Shown piece by piece: positions 55,501 to 60,185 of a stretch of 64,000 nucleotides of DNA. A model generated the notes under the pieces. It made no database searches. It saw only the letters and a list, made by a program, of their open reading frames with translations, and was not told the DNA's origin. This DNA comes from Bacteroidales bacterium UBA3630. GTDB lineage: Bacteria > Bacteroidota > Bacteroidia > Bacteroidales > P3. The stretch is from NCBI GenBank assembly GCA_002373995.1, contig DFLB01000048.1, positions 25,785 through 89,784 of the forward strand, written 5' to 3'. Both the position numbers and the translations under genes were made by a program. Each line of letters starts with the position of its first letter. Within the stretch, counting starts at the first letter, position 1.

Positions 55501-55879
55501 CACGCTTGAGGAGACGGCTACCAACAGCTTTGTGTGGCACGGCGACACCCTCACCGAGAGCGGCACCTACACCTACAACGGCATCACCGAGGCCGGTTGC
55601 GACAGCACCGTCACCCTTGTGCTAACCATTGAGTATGTGGGCATTGGCGATGTGGCTGGCACCAATGTACGCCTCTATCCGAACCCGACACGCGGCGTCG
55701 TCACCATCGAGGCCGATGCGGTGGTCGAGGTCGAGGTCTACGACCTGGTGGGCCGCAAGGTGGCTGTCTACGAGAACACCAACCGTGTCGACTTCACCCC
55801 CTTTGATGCCGGCACCTACACCCTCCGCATACGCCATGCGGGAGGCACCACGCTGAAGCGTGTGGTCAGGACGCGTTAG
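37517..55879 (+). CDS. Giant (6120-residue) modular T9SS-secreted surface protein
   Basis: A signal peptide (cleavage near Ala25) is followed by a DSYGDGWNG module and fibronectin-III-like modules. Five parallel beta-helix (choice-of-anchor-Q-like) modules start near residues 428, 1152, 1924, 2689 and 3052. Each opens with (I/Y/V)YV...G.G.SW and the first four end with D.G(C)(F/Y)E. Nine CARDB-like domains occupy about 3620-4765. An IPT/TIG-like part is near 4877, a DUF7619-like domain at about 5260-5445, a cadherin-like domain at about 5541-5638, and eight CDS-EWHG-GCDSTTTLHLTV repeats of about 50 residues at about 5650-6040. The last 79 residues (LYPNPTRGVVTIEA, VYDLVGRKVAVY, FDAGTYTLRI) are a type A sorting domain of the type IX secretion system. 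The role is probably adhesive or structural; no catalytic site is recognised. The frame is unbroken over 18.4 kb. Confidence 0.93.
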   Translation: MKQKYSLCAVIMLMAMTFAMVPLRAQNTPPSCTVTLTMHDSYGDGWNGAQLEVYQYDTIVGVYTFDGGREAVQTLMLAADEVRLLWRRGQYDDECSFAFVDADDNVLFSREGGSMEYGETGDTLGLGTFVSNCPSCLKPTGLRLTSVAAGSLGVAWDQRDGVQWQTLCVPHGFDPSAAAASLQSANTLTVDNLQPNTAYDFYVRTVCSEGDTSRYAVRSFVTADLAEGCPYTMVLTDEYSNAFSGWKVLVCHASGVAMDTLRFPDMPADYRRYEQTISHSPQRLYLKVVPGNTNTWYGALSLTVVDANGDTVRMYTFDTFDLSAEYFDSIDYTCPTCIAPAPVAEALDSTRVRLSWSSTGAERYLVEYGTHNNDTVTRVMVMDTFLIIDDLFSGVIYDARVGGVCAGEDTSSFRRVVFSPARGIIHRIYVNQGKNDAVDGTSWATAFHSVDEAQLCADEQGRLYGNHPDIWVAEGTYYGNLQVYPSQHLYGGFVGDEPDNYDVSQRDWRTHHSVLDGSWNGACLTQAEPFTAATQTVFDGFIIGGGQVSNGTGGVSLKAHTVLRNCIIENSRSNGMTGHGLMSIEGDPDDVITAVENCTMQYGNSFGSVIYVENARIDNSLIFRNTTATAAVELSVGGALRHCDVVVNDLFDYGNTNAVKLSGSGATVVNSIVAQNALRNSNTGVTSYMTAGLVNTFDGVSYSALNGAVSGTGNISVDTLNAGSDAQQNYLNFVLPAEDDYRLNRGSAAIDAGTSLAGLSATDLGGNARVYGDAPDMGCFENDGTLFCLTPTNLAARVTEPGSVRLIWSEAMVDSYEVSYKTVDANDWMTVDNLSAADYVLGGLAEYTNYMVRVRAVCGGAPTGYSDTVMFNSGCRNPIESVTLGNYNYSYNSWSQVPVNMRYPYSGSYILVKASELGGESRTIDTIAFRYTSGSTENRYWRIAIAATSVDNLTTEALGAIDSGAVQEVFEGNYSFTGNGWMRMPLQQPYEYDGQSNLVIMVQDSTGSQSSYNRYFSVTEANVNTLYYYGYGTSNFYGPYSTTSRPDIYFNGGCDLSSCPRPRMSVAMVAEDTVSLLLSRIYGTPVLEISDDGGATYSALAGVEDTTTLYHITNLRGSYTYTLRLRCICGEGDTSQWARLEVTTAPMRYEHIYVKADATGMGNGSTWADAFNDINPAVEMARTTYQAYGYYPDIRVAAGIYYGDTSGAENAYFIQDPVDIYGGFAGNEPDTFDLALRDFTQNATILDGQRQRRVVKLNHFNNNWIEKTPVFDGFTLRGGMNSEGAGLYVDYQVLVNNCRIEHCYGGNNYYSYGAGIYFYSQGSTVRNTVIDSCTARQGAAIYSNGNRFYNCDIVNCGYPSQWNSNTAYNGTLYSINDTLVNCRIMHDTAYYSIFVGGPAVLENCLIYDNHTNNSSVCGNGAFSYVNCDVVMNTVSQNVGTTAIGGGVLVNSIVWGNRSLSGDGVQVSNVTAAYSAIEGGYDGEGNITLSSDNAGANITYFYPAFVAPEEGDFRLMGESACIDAALDSVARWNTDLAGATRVFGEHMDIGCYENHGEVFCVPPFGLTAQAGATAAFVEWGVPMSAESVSLEYRIADSDQWTVVENPTGNSIMLDNLLPQTAYQVRMKSLCAGGETSGYSAVTAFTTECSTGSGVVAVGDTAARSITSSSMPNYMRYSYYSFSQQLFMQEELGSGGIIDTLRFQLASGYDANRHLKIYMGTTSKNSYTSGNDVILLDGQELVFDTMVNFTGENGWLTIALQNAYDYSGNGNLVLSVVDSSPANYYYSSPSYYVSSSNFNRSLYTNSYSPITIDNNNYFSTSGSRNVMLFSKTCGNEGCARPLLSVSDVSDSSATVVCQTGEGVELQYKALGDYEYTSLPLQQSQTITGLHQNTTYVVRTRSTCAEDDTSRWRMVRFTTPPKAQNRYYVAAQGTGNGTSWSDAAGSIEWALNTAAASRAFYHQPVDIWVAEGTYLGSLTVVEGINVYGGFAGNEPDTFDLAQRDFVQHASVIDAEGAQRVLTQPDLDFATATLWDGFTLRNGNVLNASNANGGGVYMRRGLRINHFTIEDCRAQTGGGIYAYAGSVVENTVVKRCESSYEGGGIYAQYSRLENVEASFCKITYSSGGAGIYTESDTVINSRFICDSAYMSAVVARNSYFENCLVWNNIATTSGAISTYRSTFVGCDIVENTLTGSGSVAGLMRNGTYNNYNTVVNTIVWGNKSLGNASAVQSDVDSMRYCAVEGGYAGTGNIALASDNDGSDPSERYPLFASPDEGDFRLMPESPCIDAGDDTEVSRSNKDANGNPRRFGAHIDIGCFENDGTQICVFPSNLAAQTSTDAALVSWTRPRGAISSRLEYRADSTDLWTVADNLAGNSYMIEGLQPQSLYHYRMSTSCDEEAASNYSPVKNFMTECSEGSSIVVVGDSASRSNDLSYLPLENYYNYSLSQQIFLSSEIGDGGLIDTIRFQQRTGSTDNRKVKIYMGHTAKNAFGGSSDIILSDQMQLVYDGLLNLAMPSDGWLIVPLLQAFDYNGADNLVLTVLDSTGTYSSYAYFYTAQTPDNKVLYLYRDGSKISISATESYNVSNQRNIVSFSKHCGNTGCPRPLLAVLDVTDSSAVINCQVSAGLSVELQYRAADSTTFTPLPPLQRQVLQPLRQNTTYTVRTRSVCAPGDTSAWRSVTFTTPPKHLSRYYVALQGTGDGSSWNEASPDLGWVLATAEINYNLYHNPVEVWVASGTWFGGFVIKEGVNVFGGFAGNEPADYDIRQRDLSAHATILDGQNSQTVLTQLSDFTFDTAIWDGFTIRNGRTSGSGGGLLVHGGLSINNFKITDCLASSGGGIYAYGNNSDVKISNTIVTGDSATSSGGGIYAYRATLQNVLVSNNGSRSSGGGLYISGSCVVTNVTVVNNYANTTSTNVAGIYNGSTYSNYIYNSIVWGNRNADGPDQMAVSDNVYNTAVEGMSFSASRGNIPLAGSNTGAYAPMFVMPTEGVGATYTGGNWHLQSGAISVGRGNNDYVNTLTDLQGDPRVQHGRVDLGCYETSFDSIPMPQYGNIVYVKPSAVGAGDGSSWNNAIDDINLAQMIAASRGIRFVWVAEGLYYGNPEAANGVFSIVPSVSVYGGFEGTEPENHELAQRDFENHTSILDGGGTRRVLYQSDNINNSAQYVEWNGFTLRNGNVLNNSNSKYGGGAYLRYGARLVNCVLTSNTAQNGGGVYLSGSYTTVNVNGRQYRNFSTRLLNCKIINNTASSNGGGVYLNSNSLISNSLIAGNTANNYAGGVYNTSGYVVNATIVGNTSQNYSSGGYYCSNSSGRLDNSIVWNNKKGYYVGNVGGTNGKYGLNAIEGGIVDSIMIINLESSNDGTDINKFYPRFSDPQHGDYSLHVSSPAINYGDSLMAYYLPETDLTGNPRFVGLTVDLGAYETHVNTSCPSVVGLAATNVTSSSATISWMPMGEENTWSVRLLQEESGTDSTFNATDTLVVLDGLQLNRTYTVYVRALCDTGGVSLYSIPLAFTTQCDESQLTPLDEFTSMLPADNTVSYTTTLDFAWTSMPMATSYDFYFWKAGESEPTTPTRRGLTTAGVSDFPIPNYANNHGSVFYWKVVAWNECISRTSPVMTLQEAYLPNLHVSGFTLPDRIAANQTVTISWTVVNDGQGSTPPGATWNDYIWVTGHNGVGGGFLYNVDEQLLATVPNLRSLAPGESYTNSVEVQLPQDYIGGYYFFVFADQYSANNIDYSPTGDTVIVLPYTPSATGTPYPYLQSQNTSYPSWYIYSQMLESVETDNFFYIQKTILPPPTPNLHVTSTTHPLNAYSGDTVVIQWQVTNEGDAAALGSWTDAVYLSASEELDFSTALLMGTYYHDGTLNIGASYTGTISGELPIEFNGTYYVFISTDIQDALYESIYEADNTESSNQTMNVIMSPPADLEVTAITMDGAHLSAGSSYMVNYSVKNVGARAISASHWRDVAYLSASNTFDRQTARQIGSRYNYGRSLGIEESYSDSISITIPDSINDIRYLYIVTDADDHVFEYTYEDNNVLRMETPLHIYSPDLQTVWVSTPQMVVSNQPVTLVWRVVNTGQGKVSNRRVRNGLTSYGQNLVTHNDVLNIATGEYIEYTDSLVLPCRASDEVTLYAKADMNNTLYETDENNSTGVALSVANPDLSVSNLTLPDTLWSGTTVTASWILTNSGLADVDATVTDRFYLGDATAYNSPDSMCNISRRVTLPAGQSIVETFEITVPNGVQGQLYVHQIVNADGDVCEGVNAVSNHAISAQREVMLSPYPDLVVTEVEIPLALNIGEAFTLNYSISNQGTGDLNGKTITTQFYISRYNVFSKSTATLIGDDSRLMRMAVGLQNDYSASVRVPTTLTSGSYYVYAVVDATDVVYEYVYENNNTTRSQQTQISIYPLDMAVTSVNGVNVLDWGGTYTVSMTVANLSQVPSLASYWDNRLFLSQDEVLQATDLQIGNVLRREELQKDSSYTVNFSFKMPYGYTSPAYLIALTDPEGRNPDVNTANNILVQAVTVNSVPTADLAVTNAEVVDEQVFSGQLARIAYTITNISEQSIDGATWTDKVFLSSNNTFDATDVEVGTSTKYNMSLAAGASYTDTAIFRVPLPQNGTVYLIVRANNAGSFYESNTANNTASAECNVTLPQPGDLVVDDIVFSGNVVSGDTLQLSWKVKNVGSNALIGNGLRSLTYLSTNTSFDANDRLLGSVGSDNVNIIPGGEMDQQLAARIAGIPEGDYYVIVKTDVSNMFNEVDDENNTSCSAYPFTLTVRELPFNTPLADVLYNNLANDYKVVVDTNIDETVRIHLQSEDETSGAVNTLYVSHNNIGSSLGYDFASIDHLTHNPEIYIPATEEGYYGINLQGSTPTAASQEVVIRADILPFELRDVTPRQGGNTGRVTVMLTGSRFSADMQVLLNNAQGETIRPEKIKYDSYYKAFATFDLSGKTVGTYSVSVVKSGEETSTLQDAFRIVAGTPENLYTNLIFPQSPRPNRTVVAMLEYGNVGNTDITDPAVVISSIASTPISLTADGLALDNTTIRVPLQIAGDVDGLLRPGTAGFTNVYVSTVDNLTFTITRVEDATQTYGYTPDFVPSAPLSEITAVVEQAEGCVIGNDGVVSVRLPEDVSATDYLFRWTTAAGMPVGTTQTVTGLATGGYRVRMLSVADTNIVAYEDYVYVDKIDTCNRLRVLINSTCHTDVCSTPSVESFVTAVGGIAPYTYSWANRIHTVTGSGRYTISCRVVDAEGRVAYGTQEIYLKGLQCSQDPNEIKGPEGYNEDLRFVAATDKMNYTIGFENDPDFATAPATRVSITYPVPEGQNIASFRLSDFGFGNHLFSVPDGSTTFSKRLDVSDDLGVWVDVTAGIDVINNQLFWIFQSIDPATGFEPASSQMGFLPVNDSLGRGEGYVSFLIAPKTGRSTGDTVVVDATIVFDDNAPIATNKWKNTFDAVPPTSSLHASLSPSDSNYCIFTFSAADDHGGSGVDHVELFVSQNEGSYEYFASAHPDSSLRFALADGILYRFSSVAVDHVGNREELKIVPDTMINNNTAPTDILLTASSFRENAQPATVIGRLATIDNDITLPFSYELVEGDGDNDNALFAIADGRLVTDGLYNCDGRSQYAVRVRTTDITGLSFEKSFVLSKIQENFPVYTPLSGAICAGDSYSFGSRSLTVQDSYVDSLHTVMGCDSIVTLDLRVNPVYHLADYQVVCDSLTWQNGITYTASTSAPTRELLTTAGCDSVITLNLTVNYSNTGDTSVAVCDSYEWHGTTYTASTETPTFTTTNAAGCDSTTTLHLTVNYSTTGSETMTACDEFEWHGTTYTASAEPTYLATNAAGCDSTTTLHLTVNYSTTGDTVATACDLFAWQGLTYTVSTDTATRLATNAAGCDSTTTLHLTVNYSNTGSETMTACDSYEWHGTTYTASTETPTFTTTNAAGCDSTTTLHLTVNYSSTGDTAAVACDEFEWRGTLYTTSGTPTFTATNAAGCDSTVTLSLTINYSTDVTLEETATNSFVWHGDTLTESGTYTYNGITEAGCDSTVTLVLTIEYVGIGDVAGTNVRLYPNPTRGVVTIEADAVVEVEVYDLVGRKVAVYENTNRVDFTPFDAGTYTLRIRHAGGTTLKRVVRTR
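54465..55640 (+). repeat. Eight tandem repeats of about 50 codons in the giant gene
   Basis: Units share CD(S/E)-(Y/F)-EWHGTTYTAS...NAAGCDSTTTLHLTVNYS. Units starting near 54760 and 55207 are almost identical at DNA level over about 140 bp, whereas the first, second and eighth are divergent. This points to recent duplication or gene conversion within the array. Confidence 0.9.
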
Positions 55880-55906
55880 CCCCCTGACAGCGCTCGGATA
55901 AAAGTG

Positions 55907-55943
55907 CGTGCCGGCTGCCATCCAAGCAGCCGGCACGTTTTTC
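55907..55943 (+). terminator. Intrinsic terminator of the giant gene
   Basis: A perfect 12-bp stem CGTGCCGGCTGC/GCAGCCGGCACG with loop CATCCAA is followed by TTTTTCTG. It lies 27 nt after the stop codon. Confidence 0.94.
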
Positions 55944-55977
55944 TGTCTCCCTTTAAGGTGTTTGCCACAACAAGCAG

Positions 55978-56078
55978 CCCGCCGCCGCACCGCCTCCGGA
56001 CCGGGGCTTGTCCGATGTTTATCGCACCATCTCCGGACCATCCTCGGACCACCCTCGGACCATCCCCGGACCAAGAAG
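55978..56078. repeat. TGGTCCG 11-bp array, copy B (inverted)
   Basis: On the minus strand five 11-bp units (56073 down to 56019) have the core TGGTCCG (last unit TGGTGCG). They are followed by the tail GGTCCGGAGGCGGTGCGG, nearly identical to the tail of copy C. The element lies between two convergent transcription units. Confidence 0.9.
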
Positions 56079-56184
56079 CTATAGATAGCTGTTGTTCAGG
56101 CTAATAAGTTGTGACGGTGCGATTGTCTCCCCGTTTTGGATGCAAGGTGCTGAAAATCTGCGCTATGCGGGGCCCCTCTCTTTG

Positions 56185-56242
56185 ACAAATAAAAAGTGGG
56201 TGGCGGAGGGGGCCATGCGATGCCCGCGATCCACTACCCACT
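56185..56242 (-). terminator. Probable terminator of the flotillin gene
   Basis: AGTGGGT (56236-56242 on the minus strand) pairs with ACCCACT (56201-56195), enclosing a GC-rich segment that can pair internally. It is followed on the minus strand by TTTTTATTTG. Confidence 0.7.
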
Positions 56243-56261
56243 GTTTGCTGCAGGCTGCCGG

Positions 56262-57767
56262 CTATTTGGCTTTGCCTGGGGTCTCTACCTTGACGGCGCT
56301 GTCGCTGTCGAGGTTGACGTTGCGGGTCACTTTTGCTTCGATGCTGTTGGCACGGACGATGTCGGTCATGTTGACTCCGGTGGCGCTCTCGATGACGTCG
56401 AAGCTCTGCTTGATGACAGCCGGCACGGCGCCGCTGATGCCCGCCGCGTCGGCACCGCTGGTGCCGTAGACGTTCATGTTCTTGATGGCGGCGATGGGCT
56501 CGGAGACGTGCTGCGCCACCTCGGGGATGATCTTAACCATCATGTCCAGTATAGCTGCCTGGCCGTAGCGCTCGTAGGCTTCGGCTTTTTTCTGCATGGC
56601 CTCGGCTTCGGCAAGACCTTTCTTCTGGATGGCGATGGCTTCGGCTTCGCCGGCGCATTGTATCTTGTAGGCTTCGGCTTCGCCGTTGGCCTTGATACCT
56701 TCGGCTTCAAGCACCATGGCTTTCTTCTTGGCTTCAGCCAGAGCCACTTGCGCACGGGCCTCCTGCTCGGCGCGGTAGGCTTGGGCTTCGGCTTCGCGCT
56801 TGCTCTGCTCGAGGTCGGCGGCAGCCTTGAGCTCGATTTGGTATTTGTCGGCATCAGACTGTTTCATCACTTCGGCGGCGAGCTCGTTTTCGCGGATCTT
56901 GACGCGTTCGGCGGTGAGCACCTGCTCGCGCATGGTCTGCTCGATCTTGGCGTCGACGGTTTTGGTGTTGATGGTCTTCTGCTGCTCCTGGCGCTGGATT
57001 TCGTAGGCGGCGTCGGCGTCGGCCTGCTTGGTCTGCGCAATGATGGTCAGCTCGCTCTTCTTGACGGAGAGCTCATTCTGGCGGATGGCAATCTGCGTCT
57101 GCGAGTCGACCTGGGCGTCGTTAGCCTCTTTCTGGGCCTGGGCCTCGGCCATGGCGATGTCGCGTTCGGCGTTGGCTTTGTTGATCTTAGCCTGCTTGCG
57201 GATGGTCCAGGTATTGTCGGCACCGAGGTCTTCGATGAGGTTCTTCTCGTCGGTGACGTTCTGGATGTTGCACGAGATGATGCGTAGGCCGAGGGCTTCC
57301 ATGTCCTTCTGGGCCTTGGACATAATCTCGTCGGAGAACTTGTCGCGGTTGATGTTGATGTCGCGCAACGACAGGCTGCCGATGACCTCGCGCATATTGC
57401 CCTCGAGGGAGTCTTGCACCTGCTTGGAGATGTCGGCGCCGGACATGTTGAGGAAGTTTTTGGCGGCCAGCCGCACCCCGTCGATGTCGGGGATAACCTG
57501 TATCTTGGCCACAGCATCGACATTGACATTGATAAAGTCGTTGGTGGGGACGGAGCGGCTGGTGCGGATGTCGGCCGTCACTTGCCCCAGGAACACCTTG
57601 TCGAGGCGCTCGAGCAGGGGAACCCGGAGGCCGCCCTTACCGATGTAGATGCGCGGCTTGCGGTTGAGACCGGAAACGATGTAAGCCACCGAAGGAGGGG
57701 CTTTGATGTAGGAAACCAGGATGATGAACAGTACGACGACTGCCACAATGATGATTGTAACTAACAT
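56262..57767 (-). CDS. Flotillin-like SPFH/band-7 protein
   Basis: This 501-residue membrane scaffold protein has an N-terminal hydrophobic segment (about 1-21) and an SPFH domain (about 35-200, including PRIYIGKGGLRVPLLERLDK and VDAVAKIQVIPD). A long Ala/Glu-rich coiled coil follows (about 200-410, many EA/AEA repeats), and the C-terminus is a flotillin-type Gly/Ala stretch. It should organise membrane domains. The KamC-like gene ends 12 nt upstream, so it may belong to the same transcript, although a functional link is not obvious. Confidence 0.93.
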   Translation of the reverse strand: MLVTIIIVAVVVLFIILVSYIKAPPSVAYIVSGLNRKPRIYIGKGGLRVPLLERLDKVFLGQVTADIRTSRSVPTNDFINVNVDAVAKIQVIPDIDGVRLAAKNFLNMSGADISKQVQDSLEGNMREVIGSLSLRDININRDKFSDEIMSKAQKDMEALGLRIISCNIQNVTDEKNLIEDLGADNTWTIRKQAKINKANAERDIAMAEAQAQKEANDAQVDSQTQIAIRQNELSVKKSELTIIAQTKQADADAAYEIQRQEQQKTINTKTVDAKIEQTMREQVLTAERVKIRENELAAEVMKQSDADKYQIELKAAADLEQSKREAEAQAYRAEQEARAQVALAEAKKKAMVLEAEGIKANGEAEAYKIQCAGEAEAIAIQKKGLAEAEAMQKKAEAYERYGQAAILDMMVKIIPEVAQHVSEPIAAIKNMNVYGTSGADAAGISGAVPAVIKQSFDVIESATGVNMTDIVRANSIEAKVTRNVNLDSDSAVKVETPGKAK

Positions 57768-57779
57768 AACGTATGGTGT

Positions 57780-59168
57780 TTATTGGTTAATATTCTGTTT
57801 TGCAAGGGTGATGAGCTCGGGGTCGCAGCCAAGGATAGCGGCGATGCGGAGGGCCTCGTGGGGCACATTGTCGGAGAGGTCTTCGGTGAGGGAATAGTCG
57901 ATGAAGCGGTTGATATTCTGCGGAGTGAGCGGAACATGCTCCATATCCTCGACGAAGCCGCGAACACGCAACCGGCGGCAGGCCGCGCCCAGGCCGCTGT
58001 AGTGGGTGGTGACGAGGCTGACAGAGGATGTCTGCTGCAGCAGGCTGATGAGAGCCTGCACGAGGGCCTTGCCCTCGACGGGATTGGTGGTGCGAGCGGG
58101 TTCGTCTATCAGTACGAGCATCTGCTCAGTGCGGCTACGACGCAATATGTCGCTGATCTTGATGATCTCAGAGGCATAGGACGAAAGGCCGTTCATCTCG
58201 TCCTGGTCGTCGCCGATAGAACTTACGATGTCGCTAAAGAGCATGGTCTCAGATGCTTGCGCTGGGGAATAAAAGCCACACTGTATCATCATTTGGGCTG
58301 TGCCGATGCTTTTGAGGAGCACTGTCTTGCCGGCCATGTTAGCGCCGGTGATGAGGGTGACACCGGGGGCTACTGACAGGCTGACAGGCTGATAGCGCAG
58401 GCCGAGTTGCTCGTTGCGGTCGCGCAAGCGGGGGTTGACGAGCAGCGTGTGGCTTATGCGGTTGCCTATAACGGGCCGTGTCAACGACCATCGGATGGAT
58501 AGGTCGGCCTTGGCTAATAGGAAGTCGGCATAAGCCATTTGTTCCAAAGCCGTTGCAAGTGCATCGTGGTGGTAGGTCAGGCGGTCGCTAAGGTGTAGGC
58601 AAACTTGCTGCTGCACCTCGTTTTGCTCGGCGAGCAATTGCGCAATGCGTGTGACATCGCCATCGTGCTCCTGAAGCGCCTTCAGTTCGTGGCGCAGAGG
58701 AGCCAAGCGTTCATCATAAGAGTCATAGATATAGAAGTTTGCGATGCCGGTATGGTCTGGGTCGAGCAGGCTGAATACCTCCGTGAGATCGGGAAGGCAG
58801 ACGGCCTGGTCGAGACGCAAGGCAACAAGGGCTTCACGAGCTTTGCTATTGATTGAGGCAAGGTTCTTGATTTCAAATAGTTCTACCTCGTTGAGGGTTG
58901 TGTGTGCAGACAGTGATGCGAGAGTGCCCTGAATGTCATGCAGTTGCATGAGACAGTGGCGCAGATCGTTGTAAGACCTCTTGCTATCAGTGTCTTGGGT
59001 GGCATGGATGGCCGCTTCAAGACGGTTCCACTCGGCTTCAAGCCGAGGACGGTCTGTCAGCAGGATGGTGTCGAGCATTGCCCGGCGGCCGGCAGATGAC
59101 ATAAGTTCCATGTTATCAATGACGTATTGGAACCCTGTGTCACGTTTTATCAGTTCTTTTATTTTCAT
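57780..59168 (-). CDS. MutS-like ATPase, probable KamC (lysine 5,6-aminomutase reactivase)
   Basis: This 462-residue protein carries only the core/lever and ATPase part of the MutS family. It has Walker A TGANMAGKTVLL (about residue 274), the signature-like LSSYASEIIKI, Walker B MLVLIDEPARTTNP (about 353) and the His switch LVTTHYSG. The mismatch-recognition and connector domains are absent, so it is not a repair MutS. The N-terminus KRDTGFQYVIDNMELMSSAGRR and the partner gene upstream suggest KamC, an ATPase associated with reactivating B12-dependent lysine 5,6-aminomutase. None of the lysine-fermentation genes is in the window. It overlaps the KamB-like gene by 4 nt. Confidence 0.62.
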   Translation of the reverse strand: MKIKELIKRDTGFQYVIDNMELMSSAGRRAMLDTILLTDRPRLEAEWNRLEAAIHATQDTDSKRSYNDLRHCLMQLHDIQGTLASLSAHTTLNEVELFEIKNLASINSKAREALVALRLDQAVCLPDLTEVFSLLDPDHTGIANFYIYDSYDERLAPLRHELKALQEHDGDVTRIAQLLAEQNEVQQQVCLHLSDRLTYHHDALATALEQMAYADFLLAKADLSIRWSLTRPVIGNRISHTLLVNPRLRDRNEQLGLRYQPVSLSVAPGVTLITGANMAGKTVLLKSIGTAQMMIQCGFYSPAQASETMLFSDIVSSIGDDQDEMNGLSSYASEIIKISDILRRSRTEQMLVLIDEPARTTNPVEGKALVQALISLLQQTSSVSLVTTHYSGLGAACRRLRVRGFVEDMEHVPLTPQNINRFIDYSLTEDLSDNVPHEALRIAAILGCDPELITLAKQNINQ

Positions 59169-60166
59169 ATCTTCATAACGTCGTAGACAGGCGTCTGCAG
59201 AGCATCGGAGAGTGCGGAGCAGGCTGTGTGTGAGTCGAGCAGGAAGCCCTGCGGAGATGTGGGATTAAGGGTGACGGCGATGAGACGGCTGCGTTGCAGC
59301 ACCATGACGCGGTTGCCGCGGCGAAGGAATTCATGGTAGGCCTCAGGGGTGATGAAAAGCTTCGTAAAGTCCCTTGCTATCAGGCAAATGTCTTTCCCGC
59401 AGGAGGAGAGCGCTTTCAGTAGACGATCGCTGACGGCACCGGCGGCAAAAAGGCGTGTGCCGAAGCGAAGGAGGTTGTTAGACGACTGGTCGATCAAGAA
59501 GACAGAAGCGATGCCAAGGTCGTGAGGAAGGCCGTCGCCACCGATGCCCCAAATGCCTGATTCTATGGTATTAAGTCTCTCTCTCAGGGTGGGTTCTACC
59601 TCGTCAAGGCAGATGAGGTCGTGGAGGAAGCGGGTGCGGGCGACGAGTTGTTTGAGATTGGCCGAGACTGCGGCACCGGTGGCGAGGATGAGCGCCTCGG
59701 TGACGGTGGGCGAGGCGAGGCTCAGACGCGAGAGTGCTCCATCGACGATGGAGAGTCTACATCCCATAGAATCAAGTTGTTCTATCTGATGGCGGAGGAT
59801 GCTTGTGGTGGCTGCTCCGGAGAGGAGTGCTTTGCCTCGCACCAGCACGCGGGCTGTGACCAAGGGCCCCAGGGCAGTGCGCCGGCTGTCGACATGCTCG
59901 ATGCAGCTCACCAGTTGCCGCTTGAGATAGTGCTGTTCGGAGGTGATGAAACGGGTGCCTTCGTAGAGTATGATTTCGGGTTTGGCGGTGGCGAAAACGG
60001 AGTCGATTTGTTCGCCGTCGACGCCAATGGAGGTGACCCCTACCGGTACGTGTAACTCGTTCAATCTATGAAGAATATAGTTGAGACAGACCGTCTTGCC
60101 GGTGTTCTTTTCAAGGCCGACGATGGAGAGGCTGCGATGTTGCAGTATGTCAGGTACGAAGGGCAT
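59165..60166 (-). CDS. P-loop protein, probable KamB (aminomutase reactivase subunit)
   Basis: This 333-residue cytoplasmic protein has a P-loop VGLEKNTGKT (about residues 16-25) close to the N-terminus. Further blocks are GVTSIGVDGE, IILYEGTRFITSEQHYLKR and SIVDGALSRLSLASPTVTEA. I place it with KamB because of the P-loop context and the coupled MutS-like gene; this is recognition from memory of the family, not a search. The alternative is an uncharacterised P-loop partner of a MutS-like ATPase. It is the first gene of the minus-strand group. Confidence 0.55.
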   Translation of the reverse strand: MPFVPDILQHRSLSIVGLEKNTGKTVCLNYILHRLNELHVPVGVTSIGVDGEQIDSVFATAKPEIILYEGTRFITSEQHYLKRQLVSCIEHVDSRRTALGPLVTARVLVRGKALLSGAATTSILRHQIEQLDSMGCRLSIVDGALSRLSLASPTVTEALILATGAAVSANLKQLVARTRFLHDLICLDEVEPTLRERLNTIESGIWGIGGDGLPHDLGIASVFLIDQSSNNLLRFGTRLFAAGAVSDRLLKALSSCGKDICLIARDFTKLFITPEAYHEFLRRGNRVMVLQRSRLIAVTLNPTSPQGFLLDSHTACSALSDALQTPVYDVMKI

Positions 60167-60177
60167 ATTTCAAGCGG

Positions 60178-60185
60178 CAAATATA
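60178..60185 (-). promoter_or_regulatory. Possible -7 box before the KamB-like gene
   Basis: The minus strand reads TATATTTG, fitting TAnnTTTG, only 11 nt before the start codon. The leader would be very short or absent. No clear -33 element is seen. Confidence 0.4.

Larger units (their letters stand above)
55880..56261. other. Convergent intergenic region
   Basis: This 382-bp interval holds the giant-gene terminator, the inverted TGGTCCG element and the flotillin terminator. The remaining 100 bp (56086-56184) shows nothing recognisable. Confidence 0.75.

Noticed and set aside
53858..55540. 560-codon minus-strand open frame opposite the giant gene
   Set aside because: It mirrors the repetitive end of the giant gene; its repeats arise from the sense repeats.
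57780..59168. Annotation as DNA mismatch repair MutS
   Set aside because: The protein is only 462 residues, lacks mismatch-binding and connector domains and is coupled to a P-loop partner, so a repair role is unlikely.
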